Assembly: GCA_025996865.1 (NCBI GenBank)
Contig: BNTV01000024.1
Span: 1-44,336 of the forward strand
Direction of reading: 5' to 3'
Length of the DNA stretch: 44,336 bases
DNA from: Bacteroidia bacterium
GTDB taxonomy: Bacteria > Bacteroidota > Bacteroidia > Bacteroidales > Azobacteroidaceae
The translations under genes were made by a program, and so were the position numbers. A model generated the notes under the pieces. The model had not been told where the DNA came from, did no database searches, and saw only the letters and a list, made by a program, of their open reading frames with translations. Shown piece by piece: positions 8,834-18,093 of this stretch; position 1 is the stretch's first letter, and every line of letters starts with the position of its first letter.

Positions 8834-9039
8834 ATGAGTACAGCAAGAAATTTGGCAATAGACAATCAGTTATTGGAAGCTGCAATGCTTTTGGGAGGAA
8901 AAAAACGCCAAAAGAAACGGTTAGTATGGCACTCGAAGAATTTATCAAAAGACGCAAAATGGAAGAATTAATAGCGATGTTTCATACCTTAGATTTCGAT
9001 TCGGATTACGACTATAAGGCTATGCGCCAACGGAAATGA
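8834..9039 (+). pseudogene. Orphan VapB-type (DUF2191) antitoxin split by a -1 frameshift
   Basis: The first 24 codons (start MSTARNLAIDNQLLEAAMLL) run into seven A residues at 8899-8905. The family sequence continues in the -1 frame from 8905 with TPKETVSMALEEFIKRR and ends FDSDYDYKAMRQRK at the TGA at 9037-9039. Together they make a 68-aa protein with the usual ribbon-helix-helix N-terminus and the toxin-binding D-x-D-Y-D tail of VapB/DUF2191 antitoxins. In the zero frame the A run is read as A-AAA-AAA, a classic -1 slippery heptamer, so slippage could still make the full protein; a lost A is the simpler reading. No VapC PIN-domain toxin follows: the next gene is rnhB on the other strand, 38 bp away. 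Confidence 0.75.
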
Positions 9040-9077
9040 AAAAAGCTCCGTTGCTATAAAAAATGGTTGGGATATAT

Positions 9078-9722
9078 TTACTGAGGACCAAGATTTTCTA
9101 AGTTATCAAAAATATCTGCCCATAAAATTGTATTCGGCAAAAGCCTAAAACTCATTCGATGATAAGGTGTTTCTCCGATTTCAGCAATGGCTTTCCGGTG
9201 TTTTCTTGTCGGATAGCCTTTGTTGTTGTTCCAGTCATATTGCGGAAATTCTTCGTGCAGGCGAAGCATGTATTCGTCTCGGTGAGTCTTGGCCAAAACA
9301 GAAGCGGCTGCGATAGAGAGGTATTTTCCATCTCCTTTGATGATGGTTGTATGCGGAATGTCTTTGTATTTTTTGAAACGATTGCCGTCAATTAATAAGT
9401 GTTGCGGCCGGATTTTCAATTGATCTAAAGCCCTGTGCATAGCGAGTATAGACGCATTGAGAATATTTATTTCATCGATTTCTTTGGGCGATACAATTCC
9501 TACCGCCCAAGCCAAAGCCTCTTTTTCAATCATCGGACGCAAGGCATCCCGCTGTTTTTCAGACAATTGTTTGGAATCGTTCAATTCTTCACATTCGAAA
9601 TCCGGCGGAAGGATAACGGCTGCCGCAAAAACCGCTCCGGCAAGACAACCTCGTCCGGCTTCGTCGCAGCCGGCTTCAATCAAATCTTTATTTAGATAGG
9701 GGAAGAGCATAACGTAAAGCAT
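9078..9722 (-). CDS. rnhB: Ribonuclease HII
   Basis: It hydrolyses RNA in RNA-DNA hybrids and starts removal of single ribonucleotides misincorporated in DNA; cytosolic and metal-dependent. The 214-aa length is normal. The N-terminal catalytic [10 protein letters not shown] motif (Asp and Glu), then [15 protein letters not shown] (third acidic residue) and [11 protein letters not shown] are all present. The first ATG (9722) shares one base with the stop of the upstream gene. A second ATG at 9710 ([19 protein letters not shown]) fits the family N-terminus equally well. The gene is last in the porW-porX-DUF3352 unit and is likely translationally coupled to the gene before it. Confidence 0.95.
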   Translation of the reverse strand: MLYVMLFPYLNKDLIEAGCDEAGRGCLAGAVFAAAVILPPDFECEELNDSKQLSEKQRDALRPMIEKEALAWAVGIVSPKEIDEINILNASILAMHRALDQLKIRPQHLLIDGNRFKKYKDIPHTTIIKGDGKYLSIAAASVLAKTHRDEYMLRLHEEFPQYDWNNNKGYPTRKHRKAIAEIGETPYHRMSFRLLPNTILWADIFDNLENLGPQ

Positions 9723-11713
9723 TAATCTTTTTTCTCTTTGTAGTCAAATTTCCCATCCCGGGTGTAGTACTTCCACGTACCTTTTTGCATGCCTTTTTTA
9801 TATTTTCCGCGAATATATAATACGCCGGTTTCATAATATTCGTGGTATTTGCCGTGGCGGATGCCGTTCTTTATTTCACATTCACTTTTGATGGCGCCTT
9901 CCGGATAGAACTCCCGATAGACATTGCCTTGAAATTTCTCGGCATAGAAACGGTTCAATTCGCCGATTTCATCCGTTTCATCATCTATCGTTGTTTCATC
10001 GTTATCCTCATCAGTATCAATGATTTCTTCTTTCCAAGGACGGTAGTTCAGTATCAATTGCATATCCACAAACGAAGAATTACCGGTGGCGTGTAGAACG
10101 GGGTATGCGAACGAATTAGCTATCTCTTTGTGTGCGTTTACGTTTTCCCAAGTCTGTGCATTTAAGATTGGCTTCAACATCTGAAAAAACTTGGGTGTAT
10201 TGAGATAAACAAAATAAGAAGCGTTTTTATCCACTTGTCCATGGATTTGCCGGAAACCTTCGTCTTTTTCCAGTGTTTGTCCTTGTTCGTAATCTTCTAT
10301 CAAAGAGAGGAGTGATGCCGGTTTATTACTGAATACAACATAGTCTCCCATATAGGTGTAATAAGGTTTTTCAAATTTGTCAAGCATTTTTCCAAAGAAA
10401 AGGTTAAAGAAACCTTTCAGTTCGATATACTGGATGGCAAAATCCTTATAGTTTACCGTTTTTATATTGAGAGGAGTACGTTTCTTCGCTTTCTTTTCGA
10501 TAAAAGCCATTTTCTCTTTTGCCAAATGGATGTCTTTTGCCCGGACTGCAAGAATTATTTCGTTCTCCCGTCCCAACATTCCGGGTTCCATTTCGGCAAT
10601 AGCCAATTCCCCTGACATCCAACTCAGGAAATCATTTGTCAGGGATATATCCAGCAGGGATTCAATCCGTTTGTAGTTCTTCTGATAGGAATCCCGAAAA
10701 GAAGAAGGGTTGGCTGACAAGGCTGTTTCCAATTCTTTTATGAATGTAGCCGGATTATCGAATCCGATATGCGTATAAAGTGCAGTTCGGCCGGAAAGAA
10801 CACTTTGCGCCCGAATCTCTTGCTTTCCCGAATGAAGAAACGCGGAAACATAAGGGTCGATGGTGTCTTTCAGAAACGAATGTCCTTTAAGTTCCATTTT
10901 TTCGTCCGTAATTTGGAAATTCATTCCGGCATAAGCCATTGAATTACAGATAGCATCTGTGTACGAATTGCTTTGTCCTGTGTAAATGGATAAGAATTGG
11001 GGCAGGTAGGCATAATTGACAAATACCCGGTAAAGTCCTTTGTTGGCTACGTGTTTATTGGCTTCTATGAAGTAAGGATCCAATCCGATGACAGGATCCA
11101 GTCGTTCCTGAATAGAAGCTTCCACTAAGGAGGATGAATAAGAGGCCACATAGTGGTTATCCACAAAAGCCGTATAGAGAATTTCTTGTGTTTCTTTGTT
11201 TTTCAGTTCAATAATATCCGCATCTTTATATTTTCGATGGGTTACTTTGAAATCCATAAGAGAATAAATTTGTTCAATTCTTTCTTTTACGATATCCATC
11301 TCGGAAATTTTCTGGAGATCAAGCACAAAAAGAAAATCCCAGAAGTTGGAACGAATTTTATGTGCGGAAATCATCAGGTCTCTTTTTCCCACGAGCGACA
11401 TGAGTTTCTGATTTTCTCTTAGAACCGAATCCAAAGTTTCGGCTTTTTGGGAAATCTCCGCAAATGACGGCGCTCCTTTCAGTGTTTTCCAGGGTTGGCT
11501 CTGACTGAACTGTCTCCAATCTTCTATCGGTTTGTTGGATTGGATAATAAAGACAGCGTTTCGGGGAATGAGGTAAATTTGCTGCACATCATGTGCCGGG
11601 GCAAAGTAAAACGACGCAAAACGATATCCACCATATCCTATAACTAAAAGCAAGATTAACCCTACCATATTCTTCTTCCAGTTTCTTGTCTTTTGGGTGT
11701 TATTTTCTTCCAT
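9722..11713 (-). CDS. DUF3352-like single-pass membrane protein with C-terminal MORN-type repeats
   Basis: The protein has 663 aa. A basic N-terminus precedes one transmembrane helix (about residues 16-33). A long extracytoplasmic region beginning around residue 45 ([18 protein letters not shown]) resembles the DUF3352 proteins of Bacteroidetes. An acidic linker ([16 protein letters not shown], about 575-592) leads to MORN/YwqK-like repeats ([40 protein letters not shown], about 605-655). The function is unknown; the MORN end suggests surface or lipid-proximal contacts, which is inference. It lies 50 bp after porX and overlaps the rnhB start by one base. Location in a type IX secretion operon may mean a link to envelope export, but no direct evidence is seen. 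Confidence 0.75.
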   Translation of the reverse strand: MEENNTQKTRNWKKNMVGLILLLVIGYGGYRFASFYFAPAHDVQQIYLIPRNAVFIIQSNKPIEDWRQFSQSQPWKTLKGAPSFAEISQKAETLDSVLRENQKLMSLVGKRDLMISAHKIRSNFWDFLFVLDLQKISEMDIVKERIEQIYSLMDFKVTHRKYKDADIIELKNKETQEILYTAFVDNHYVASYSSSLVEASIQERLDPVIGLDPYFIEANKHVANKGLYRVFVNYAYLPQFLSIYTGQSNSYTDAICNSMAYAGMNFQITDEKMELKGHSFLKDTIDPYVSAFLHSGKQEIRAQSVLSGRTALYTHIGFDNPATFIKELETALSANPSSFRDSYQKNYKRIESLLDISLTNDFLSWMSGELAIAEMEPGMLGRENEIILAVRAKDIHLAKEKMAFIEKKAKKRTPLNIKTVNYKDFAIQYIELKGFFNLFFGKMLDKFEKPYYTYMGDYVVFSNKPASLLSLIEDYEQGQTLEKDEGFRQIHGQVDKNASYFVYLNTPKFFQMLKPILNAQTWENVNAHKEIANSFAYPVLHATGNSSFVDMQLILNYRPWKEEIIDTDEDNDETTIDDETDEIGELNRFYAEKFQGNVYREFYPEGAIKSECEIKNGIRHGKYHEYYETGVLYIRGKYKKGMQKGTWKYYTRDGKFDYKEKKD

Positions 11714-11763
11714 AAAGCATTGTGTTTATTGTCAAAATTGTACCGTTTGTTAATTTTTTGCAA

Positions 11764-13314
11764 CTATCCCGCCTTCGGCTCCAAAGTAATAATCGGAATC
11801 AGCATTTCTTCCATAGAAATTCCGCCGTGCTGGAACGTATCCATGTAATACTGAACGTAATAGTTGTAATTATTGGGATAGGCGAAAAAATCGCTGTTCA
11901 GGGCGAAAATATATCTTGTGCTGATATTGGGCGAAGGTAGCCCTACTGTTTCCGGGTCTTTGATTTCAAAGATTTCTTTGGGGTTGTAAGCTAAATTCTT
12001 ACCTAATTTATATCGCAGATTGGTATTCGTGTTTTTATCGCCTACCACTCTGACCGGTTCCGTTACGCGGATGGTTCCGTGGTCGGTCGTCAGGATAATT
12101 TTACAGCCTTTTTCCGAAATTTTCCTGAAAAGTTCGAGCGTCGTGGAATGTCTGAACCAAGAGCGCGTTAATGAGCGGTAAGCCGCTTCGGTAGAAGCCA
12201 ATTCGCGCATCATCTTCGACTCGGTGCGGGCGTGCGAAAGCATATCCACAAAGTTCAAAACGATGACATTCAACTGGTGGTTATCCAACTGGTTGAAGTT
12301 TTGCAATATTCTTTCACCATAAGTCGAATCGTTGATTTTGTTGTAAGAAAAAGTATATTTTTTCCGGAAACGTTCGATTTGCGTTTTAATCAAAGGCGCC
12401 TCATTCAGGTTTTTACCTTCTTCCGATTCTTCGTCCACCCAAAGTTCGGGGAACATTTTCTCAATCTGGGCGGGCATCAGGCCGGAAAAAATGGCGTTTC
12501 GTGCATACTGCGTCGCCGTGGGCAGAATGGAATAATACAAATCCTCGTTGAAAGTAAAAAAATCGGACAACATGTCTTTAACTTCCCGCCACTGGTCTAA
12601 CCGGAAATTATCAATCAGGATGAAAAAAAGGCTTTCGCCGTTATCAAGTATGGGAAACAATTTTTTCTTGAAAATATCGGGACTTATCAACGGCCGTTTG
12701 TCCGGGTCGGAAATCCATGAAACATAATTGTTTTTCACGAATTTACCGAAAAGCCGGTTCGCTTCCGATTTTTGCATACGGAGTAAATCGAGCATTCCTG
12801 TTTGCGATTCTTCCAATTCCAATTCCCAGTAAACCAATTTTTTATAGACTTCTTTCCAATCTTCTACGGTAAAAGAATCGTTGATTTGCATGCCGATTTT
12901 GGTAAAATCCTGCTGGTAACCCGAAGTCGTTGTCTGGGTGATGATTTCGTTTTTGTGCAGATTCTTTTTGATGGAAAGCAGGATTTGGTTCGGATTGACG
13001 GGTTTAATCAAATAATCGGCTATTTTACTTCCAATTGCTTGATTCATAATTCCTTCATCCTCACTTTTGGTAATCATTACCACAGGGACATCGGGGTTGA
13101 TTTCTTTGATGAGCGCCAAAGTTTCCAAGCCGCTCAAACCCGGCATGTTTTCGTCCAAAAAGATGAGGTCGAATGTTTGTTCGCGGCAACTGTCAATGGC
13201 GTCTTGACCGCTGCAAACGGTAACTACTTCGAAACCTTTCTCTTCCAAAAAGAGGATGTGGGGTTTCAAGAGATCAATTTCATCATCGGCCCATAAAAGT
13301 TTGTTTTTTTTCAT
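11764..13314 (-). CDS. porX: PorX, type IX secretion response regulator with PglZ/alkaline-phosphatase-fold output domain
   Basis: PorX is required for type IX secretion in Porphyromonas and Flavobacterium. It joins a CheY-like receiver to a PglZ-type phosphatase-fold effector. The 516-aa protein shows the acidic pocket ADDE (residues 9-12), phosphoacceptor Asp54 in IFLDENMPGLSG, the switch Thr/Lys region VMITKSEDE, and IKPVNPNQ. The C-terminal domain from about residue 200 carries IDNFRLDQW and ILTTDHGTIRV, the metal-site motifs of the phosphatase superfamily. Its ATG overlaps the porW stop as ATGA (4-bp overlap), so the two are translationally coupled. The partner histidine kinase (PorY) is not in the window. 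Confidence 0.93.
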   Translation of the reverse strand: MKKNKLLWADDEIDLLKPHILFLEEKGFEVVTVCSGQDAIDSCREQTFDLIFLDENMPGLSGLETLALIKEINPDVPVVMITKSEDEGIMNQAIGSKIADYLIKPVNPNQILLSIKKNLHKNEIITQTTTSGYQQDFTKIGMQINDSFTVEDWKEVYKKLVYWELELEESQTGMLDLLRMQKSEANRLFGKFVKNNYVSWISDPDKRPLISPDIFKKKLFPILDNGESLFFILIDNFRLDQWREVKDMLSDFFTFNEDLYYSILPTATQYARNAIFSGLMPAQIEKMFPELWVDEESEEGKNLNEAPLIKTQIERFRKKYTFSYNKINDSTYGERILQNFNQLDNHQLNVIVLNFVDMLSHARTESKMMRELASTEAAYRSLTRSWFRHSTTLELFRKISEKGCKIILTTDHGTIRVTEPVRVVGDKNTNTNLRYKLGKNLAYNPKEIFEIKDPETVGLPSPNISTRYIFALNSDFFAYPNNYNYYVQYYMDTFQHGGISMEEMLIPIITLEPKAG

Positions 13315-16300
13315 TTTTTCTTTGCTTTTCGTTCTGCTTCTTTCCGTTTCCGTTCTTCCTCGCGTGCTTTTTCTCTCGCTTTTTGTGCTTCTTTGCGCGC
13401 GATTTCTTTTTCTTTCCGTTCCTTTTCCTTTATTTTCTGTTGCTCTTTGAGTTTCTTCGCTTTTGCTTCGTTTTCTAATTTCCGCTGTTTTTCCTTTTCC
13501 TTTTGTTGTTCTTTTTTCAGCTTTGCCGTTGCTTTGCGGGCATCTTCTTTTTCTTTCGCAATACGTTTTTTGTCGGCTTCCTGTTGCTTCTTTTCATTTT
13601 CTTTCAATTTGGCCAAATCTTCTTCCTGCCTCTTTTGCGCCTTCAATACAACTTCATCTTCCGCTTGTTGTTTTTTGCGCAGTTCATTTTGCTCTTTTTC
13701 CTTTTGTCTGGCCAATTCACGGTCAACTTTATCTTTTTCCGCCTGTTCTTTTTTCCTTTGTTTCTCCAATTCTTTTTCTTCTTTTTCTTTTTGCTTGGCG
13801 TATTCGTCAATGGCGTTGTCCGAACCTTTCTTCTTGAATAAATTCAAAATACCGCGGACCGGGTCGGAGGCAATCTCATTGTAAGTTTTCTCCAGATTAT
13901 CTATTTTTTCGGTGGCTTCATTGTAGATATTGTCAATGGCTTCGTCGTATTCGTCGGTCGTATTTTCTTGTATTTTAACCGAATCGCTAACGGTTGACGG
14001 AATCGAATCAACGGGAGTTGTTACGATAACCGGCTCTTCCGTTTTCAAGTCCTCGACTTTTTCCACTTCTTCATCCTTTTTCTTTGCTTGTTCTTCCTCT
14101 TCTTTCTCTTTTTCTGCAATTCTGATTTTATCTTCTTCTTTCCCGGATTTCCAGTGTTTAATTAAGCTTTTGTTGCTTTCGCCAAAATGTTTTTCGAAGA
14201 AAAGCATGTAGTCGTTCAGGCTTTTCCCTTTCATCAAAGTGGTGTAATTTTCGAGTGAAATAGGCACTGTAACAACGGCTTGTCCCAAATCCTGCGCATA
14301 ACCCGAAGGTTGATTGATCATCTTATAATATTGTATCACTTCGGATAAATTGTTGAACCCGGTTATTTCCAATGAGCCGATTTCATCATTAATATCCATT
14401 TTTTGCAAGCCGAAATCATTGACCATGAAATTTCCGAAGTTGAAATTTGCCACCGTATAATACAGCATGTTTCCGTTGATACTTCCCTTCGGATAAATGA
14501 GGAGCAGTTTGTGCGGTGTATTTGCATTATCGGAGAAAACCAGCGCGGAATCAGCGACGACATCGCCCGCAGTTCCAAACTGCATATTGAATAATCCGCT
14601 TTTTGCCAAAGAGTTATCTCCTGAACCAAGGAATAGTCCTTTCTGAAAACCTTTCATGATTTCGCCGGCCAGAACCGAAACATCTTCGGTGGGATATTTT
14701 TCAATCAGTTCCTTTATTAAAACTTTAAATGTATCGGCTTCATGAGTTTGCACAAAACTCAAAGCATTGAGGAACATAAATTTAGGCATCAGTTTCGATT
14801 GATTGTATTTAGTCGAAACTTCTTGATAAATTTCACGGACAGCCATCGGTTTTCCATCCAAATAACCGGTATAAATTTTTTGATACAGAGAATCCTGTAT
14901 CTCATTCATCATCTTTTGGTTATATTCATAATCCGGATCAGCCATCGCTAAGGCTAAATCGCTTTCGGGAAATTCGGCCCGGATTTTGGATTTATAGAGA
15001 TTGGCCATTGCCATATCGCCTTGTCTCCAGTAAATCAAATAGATATGATGATAAGTCTCCAGTTTGTTTTCGTTTTCGGGATAACGGACATTTAATGAAT
15101 CGAATGTTTCCAATGCCAGATAGTCATCTTCAAGCATGTCCTTGTAAATCATGCCCATATTGAACAAACCATCGGCGACAATCAGGTTGGATGCTTCAAT
15201 ATCTTCCTCTGTTACGGGAATTTGTTGAAGGTAATATTGCGGATCTTTCGTATCTTGGGAAAGTTGTTCATCTCCTGCGCCGGCTGTGGATTTTGTGCTA
15301 TCTACAGGAAATTCGGCGCCCAAGGTGTCCAAAGGATTGGTTACGTCGGCCAAATTTTCATCTCCGGTCATATCCTGTGAAGGATTTGCCTTGCTTCGTC
15401 TTCGCCAGTCATCTTCCAGTTTTCGTCTTCCCCATTTTTGTTGGAAAGCGTTTTTTCCGAATGCAACAGCCTGTTTATTGTAAAAATAAAACGATTCGTC
15501 TTGCGAGGCAGGTCCCGACGGCATAACGGGTTTCTGAGGACTTCTGGCGTTCATCGCCGTCTGTCGTTCGGCCTGTAAGTTTTCCTGTTGTGTCAGGTAT
15601 TCATCCCTTTCGGCTTTTTCCTTTTCTTCCTTTTCTTTTTTAATCAAATCGGCAATGATTTTATTGACAACCACCAAACGTTCTTCCTCCGTCATCCGGG
15701 AAAGGTGCAAAAGGCTGTCTTGCAATTCAACTGCCTCAACATGAATCACTAATGCGTCTAAAACCTCCGAGCGCTTGGATACGCGCGGAAAAGCCTCGTC
15801 CTCTTTTTTCAATTGGGATAGAGCCTCCGAATAATTCGGTTGCGCTTTGATATATTTCCGCAAGTCGAAATAAATATCACCTAATTTGATTTGATTCATG
15901 GCTTTGGCAATGCCGCCCTGCGTACTTTTTTCCACGCCTGACTCGTAGCTTTCAATGGCTTTGGCTGTATCGGGAACCGTCATGTAAATATTTCCCAAAG
16001 CATAATAAATTTGGTCTAAATAATTTTTGTTCTTGAAACTTTTAGTCATCTTCTCCAATTTCTTGCTTACCTTTTTGATGTCGCCGCCCGGATAAACTTC
16101 CGTTTCACGAATGGCAGCGCTTAATTGAAGAATATACGGAACGCTCGAACCCGAAACTTCCCCAAACGTTTTGTAGGCCAAATCTTTTTGACCGGTTACG
16201 GCGTATATTTGTCCCAAAAGATATTTTTCGCGATTGCGTTGGTACTTGTTTTTCTCCGATTTTGCGGCAATTTTCAAATACGGAATCGCTTCGGCATATT

Positions 16301-16961
16301 GTTTTTGCTTTACCAAATAATCGGCATACACAGTTGAAAACCAATCGGTTTGTTTTTTGGGTAATTGGTCGTTGTTCAGTTTAGAAAGAATGTCTTCTGC
16401 TTCGTAATACCAACCCAATTCGGAGTAACAGCGGGCTTTCCAGATTTTAGCCGGGACGGCGATTTCGGGCTGGGTTTCGTACAAACGCGAAATATAGGAA
16501 AACGAACTGGAGGCTTCCAGAAAATCTCCGTTGTAAAACTGTGATTTAGCCATCAGCATCCAGGCATTGTGAAGAAAAGGATTGTACTCGGTGCGGCTCA
16601 TAAATTCCTTGTACTTCGGGTCGTTCCCTTTGCCGGCTTTCCGTTCGGGTTTGGTTTGAATCGAGTGCATTTTGATTGACTTGACGGATTTTTCGATCGC
16701 TTTATCGAACGGGCCTCCGGTCTGTGTTTTTTCTTTGGGGAGCGCCGAAACCGGATACATCAGAATCATCTCCGAATAATTCTCCGAATAGTTTTCCAAC
16801 TGCGATTTATATGCTTCTCTAAATGCCACATTTCCATTGAAATACACATTGTAACGGGTATTAAATGCATGATACCATCTTGTTCCGCCTGTGTTCTTGG
16901 TCGAGGTGCAAGAAACAAGCAGAATAAGAAATATTGCGGAAATGAGGTAACGAACTTTCAT
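13311..16961 (-). CDS. porW: PorW/SprE, TPR lipoprotein of the type IX secretion system
   Basis: PorW/SprE is an outer-membrane lipoprotein needed for type IX secretion and, in gliders, motility. The 1216-aa protein has a lipobox LLVSC with Cys18. It then has the family-specific N-terminal TRWYHAFNTRYNVYFNGN segment and tetratricopeptide repeats over about residues 120-420. A low-complexity charged linker follows (about 430-480), then a second TPR region (about 590-780) and a globular C-terminal part. The last 250 residues are extremely rich in Lys, Glu, Arg and Ala and predict a long coiled coil. Length and layout fit known homologues. The 4-bp overlap with porX puts two type IX secretion genes in one transcript, which also carries the DUF3352-like gene and rnhB. 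Confidence 0.88.
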   Translation of the reverse strand: MKVRYLISAIFLILLVSCTSTKNTGGTRWYHAFNTRYNVYFNGNVAFREAYKSQLENYSENYSEMILMYPVSALPKEKTQTGGPFDKAIEKSVKSIKMHSIQTKPERKAGKGNDPKYKEFMSRTEYNPFLHNAWMLMAKSQFYNGDFLEASSSFSYISRLYETQPEIAVPAKIWKARCYSELGWYYEAEDILSKLNNDQLPKKQTDWFSTVYADYLVKQKQYAEAIPYLKIAAKSEKNKYQRNREKYLLGQIYAVTGQKDLAYKTFGEVSGSSVPYILQLSAAIRETEVYPGGDIKKVSKKLEKMTKSFKNKNYLDQIYYALGNIYMTVPDTAKAIESYESGVEKSTQGGIAKAMNQIKLGDIYFDLRKYIKAQPNYSEALSQLKKEDEAFPRVSKRSEVLDALVIHVEAVELQDSLLHLSRMTEEERLVVVNKIIADLIKKEKEEKEKAERDEYLTQQENLQAERQTAMNARSPQKPVMPSGPASQDESFYFYNKQAVAFGKNAFQQKWGRRKLEDDWRRRSKANPSQDMTGDENLADVTNPLDTLGAEFPVDSTKSTAGAGDEQLSQDTKDPQYYLQQIPVTEEDIEASNLIVADGLFNMGMIYKDMLEDDYLALETFDSLNVRYPENENKLETYHHIYLIYWRQGDMAMANLYKSKIRAEFPESDLALAMADPDYEYNQKMMNEIQDSLYQKIYTGYLDGKPMAVREIYQEVSTKYNQSKLMPKFMFLNALSFVQTHEADTFKVLIKELIEKYPTEDVSVLAGEIMKGFQKGLFLGSGDNSLAKSGLFNMQFGTAGDVVADSALVFSDNANTPHKLLLIYPKGSINGNMLYYTVANFNFGNFMVNDFGLQKMDINDEIGSLEITGFNNLSEVIQYYKMINQPSGYAQDLGQAVVTVPISLENYTTLMKGKSLNDYMLFFEKHFGESNKSLIKHWKSGKEEDKIRIAEKEKEEEEQAKKKDEEVEKVEDLKTEEPVIVTTPVDSIPSTVSDSVKIQENTTDEYDEAIDNIYNEATEKIDNLEKTYNEIASDPVRGILNLFKKKGSDNAIDEYAKQKEKEEKELEKQRKKEQAEKDKVDRELARQKEKEQNELRKKQQAEDEVVLKAQKRQEEDLAKLKENEKKQQEADKKRIAKEKEDARKATAKLKKEQQKEKEKQRKLENEAKAKKLKEQQKIKEKERKEKEIARKEAQKAREKAREEERKRKEAERKAKKK

Positions 16962-17036
16962 TTATAATTAACAAACTATCTCTTTTAAACAAAATTTTGG
17001 ATGATTTATTGCTTTGGGGTTGAGTTTTAAACACGG

Positions 17037-17065
17037 AATGACGACTACATAAAATTAACTTAACA
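17037..17065 (-). repeat. 29-bp dispersed sequence shared with 35151-35179
   Basis: The minus-strand reading of 17037-17065 is identical over 29 bases to the plus strand at 35151-35179. It lies in the 140-bp gap between porW and the permease gene. Flanks differ, so it looks like a short mobile or dispersed intergenic element. No other gene is seen in 16962-17101. Confidence 0.8.
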
Positions 17066-17089
17066 ATCGTTTTTAAAAACATACTATGA

Positions 17090-17122
17090 AACTCCGTGAA
17101 ATTAACTCCGCGTAACTCCACG
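17090..17122. repeat. Three AACTCCRYG-type units over the end of the permease gene
   Basis: Units at 17090-17098, 17104-17112 and 17114-17122 (AACTCCGTG, AACTCCGCG, AACTCCACG) are imperfect direct repeats. Two of them encode the last residues of the permease and its stop; one lies beyond. The pattern suggests that repeat DNA replaced the original 3' end. Confidence 0.6.
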
Positions 17123-17908
17123 TTTAAAAATCTTACAAAATAAAAACAAAATAATCTGCACAAAAATAATTGCCGCACCGGAGGGCACATTTAAATAATA
17201 GGACAAAACAAGCCCTGAAAAACAACCTGCAATACCTGTTAAAATAGAATAAATCATAATCCGGTTCAGGCGGGAAGTAAAAAGGTTAGCCGTCATTTGC
17301 GGAACAGTCAAGAGCGACATTAACAGCATAATGCCGATCAGACGGATCGACGAAACGATGGTTACTGCAATTGCCAACATCATCAAATGCTCAATAAGAG
17401 AAACCTTTACGCCTTGGGTTCTGGCAAACTCACTGTCGAAAGCCGTATATAATACCGGCTTGTAAAACAACAACATAGCAATAACCAGCAAAACGGAAAG
17501 AATCCCTGCAAACCAAATATCCGACATCGTAATCGTAAGAATATTTCCAAACAAATAGGCCGAAATATTAGGTGCATAACCCGGCGTAAGAAAAATAAAA
17601 ATCACGCCCAACGCCATTCCTAACGCCCAAAAGGCAGCAATGGCCGAATCTTCCCTCACCCCTTGTTTCCGCGACAACCATTCAACGCCGAAAGCCGAAG
17701 CTACGGAAAAAACCAGCGCAGAAAAAATCGGATTGAAACCGAAGTAAAATCCGATTCCCAATCCACCGAAAGACGCATGTGTAATTCCTCCGCTGATGAA
17801 CACCAATCGGCGCGACACGATATAAGCGCCCACAATTCCACAAGCAATGCAAGTGAAAAGACTGCCTATCAGTGCATGTTGAAAAAATGTGTATTGTAGA
17901 AGTTCCAT
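17102..17908 (-). CDS. ABC-3 family metal ABC transporter permease (ZnuB/MntB-like)
   Basis: This is an inner-membrane permease for uptake of zinc, manganese or iron with a binding protein and an ATPase. The 268-aa protein has about eight hydrophobic segments. The ABC-3 hallmarks are present: GAYIVSRRLVFISGGITHASFGGLGIG near residues 27-55, with the Ser/His-containing loop, and AFDSEFARTQGVK, the cytoplasmic coupling region. The last residues (KRGVTRS) come from repeat DNA. Neither the ATP-binding nor the solute-binding gene is adjacent, so the metal cannot be assigned and it may work with subunits encoded elsewhere. Its promoter lies 8 bp before the ATG. Confidence 0.9.
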   Translation of the reverse strand: MELLQYTFFQHALIGSLFTCIACGIVGAYIVSRRLVFISGGITHASFGGLGIGFYFGFNPIFSALVFSVASAFGVEWLSRKQGVREDSAIAAFWALGMALGVIFIFLTPGYAPNISAYLFGNILTITMSDIWFAGILSVLLVIAMLLFYKPVLYTAFDSEFARTQGVKVSLIEHLMMLAIAVTIVSSIRLIGIMLLMSLLTVPQMTANLFTSRLNRIMIYSILTGIAGCFSGLVLSYYLNVPSGAAIIFVQIILFLFCKIFKRGVTRS

Positions 17909-17915
17909 TTGGGTG

Positions 17916-17923
17916 CAAAGATA
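17916..17923 (-). promoter_or_regulatory. -7 box giving a near-leaderless permease transcript
   Basis: TATCTTTG on the minus strand matches TAnnTTTG and is only 7 bases from the ATG at 17908. The predicted start point is therefore within a few bases of the start codon. Confidence 0.55.
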
Positions 17924-17943
17924 CTTCTTTTTTTAAAGTCCGG

Positions 17944-18049
17944 CACTTAACACAACAATTAACAAAAGAATTAATTAACTATTTTTGCCATAAAAACTAA
18001 ATTTTATTGATTTTAATCAAAATATTAATTATTTCATTATACTCATTAT
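17944..18049 (+). repeat. Upstream regulatory block A, copy of 28811-28915
   Basis: The first 54 bases are identical to block B and the rest differs at a handful of positions plus one indel. It contains three TTAAC units (17947-17951, 17959-17963, 17975-17979) and a second -7-like TATTTTTG at 17980-17987. It lies directly upstream of the GH38 gene and fits a shared operator/promoter region. Confidence 0.85.
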
Positions 18050-18051
18050 TC

Positions 18052-18059
18052 TATTTTTG
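18052..18059 (+). promoter_or_regulatory. -7 box for the GH38-susC1 operon
   Basis: TATTTTTG matches TAnnTTTG. It starts 3 bp after regulatory block A, the same spacing as in block B, and 42 bp before the GH38 ATG. Confidence 0.6.
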
Positions 18060-18093
18060 TAAATTATAACAAATTATGTACACATGAAAATTT

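Noticed and set aside
13393..13884. Phe/Ser-rich plus-strand frames opposite the porW tail
   Set aside because: Produced by the Lys/Glu/Arg coiled-coil codons read in reverse.
16861..17190. 109-aa minus-strand frame covering the porW/permease gap
   Set aside because: It overlaps two real genes in other frames, is built partly from repeat DNA (AACTCC units) and has no domain.
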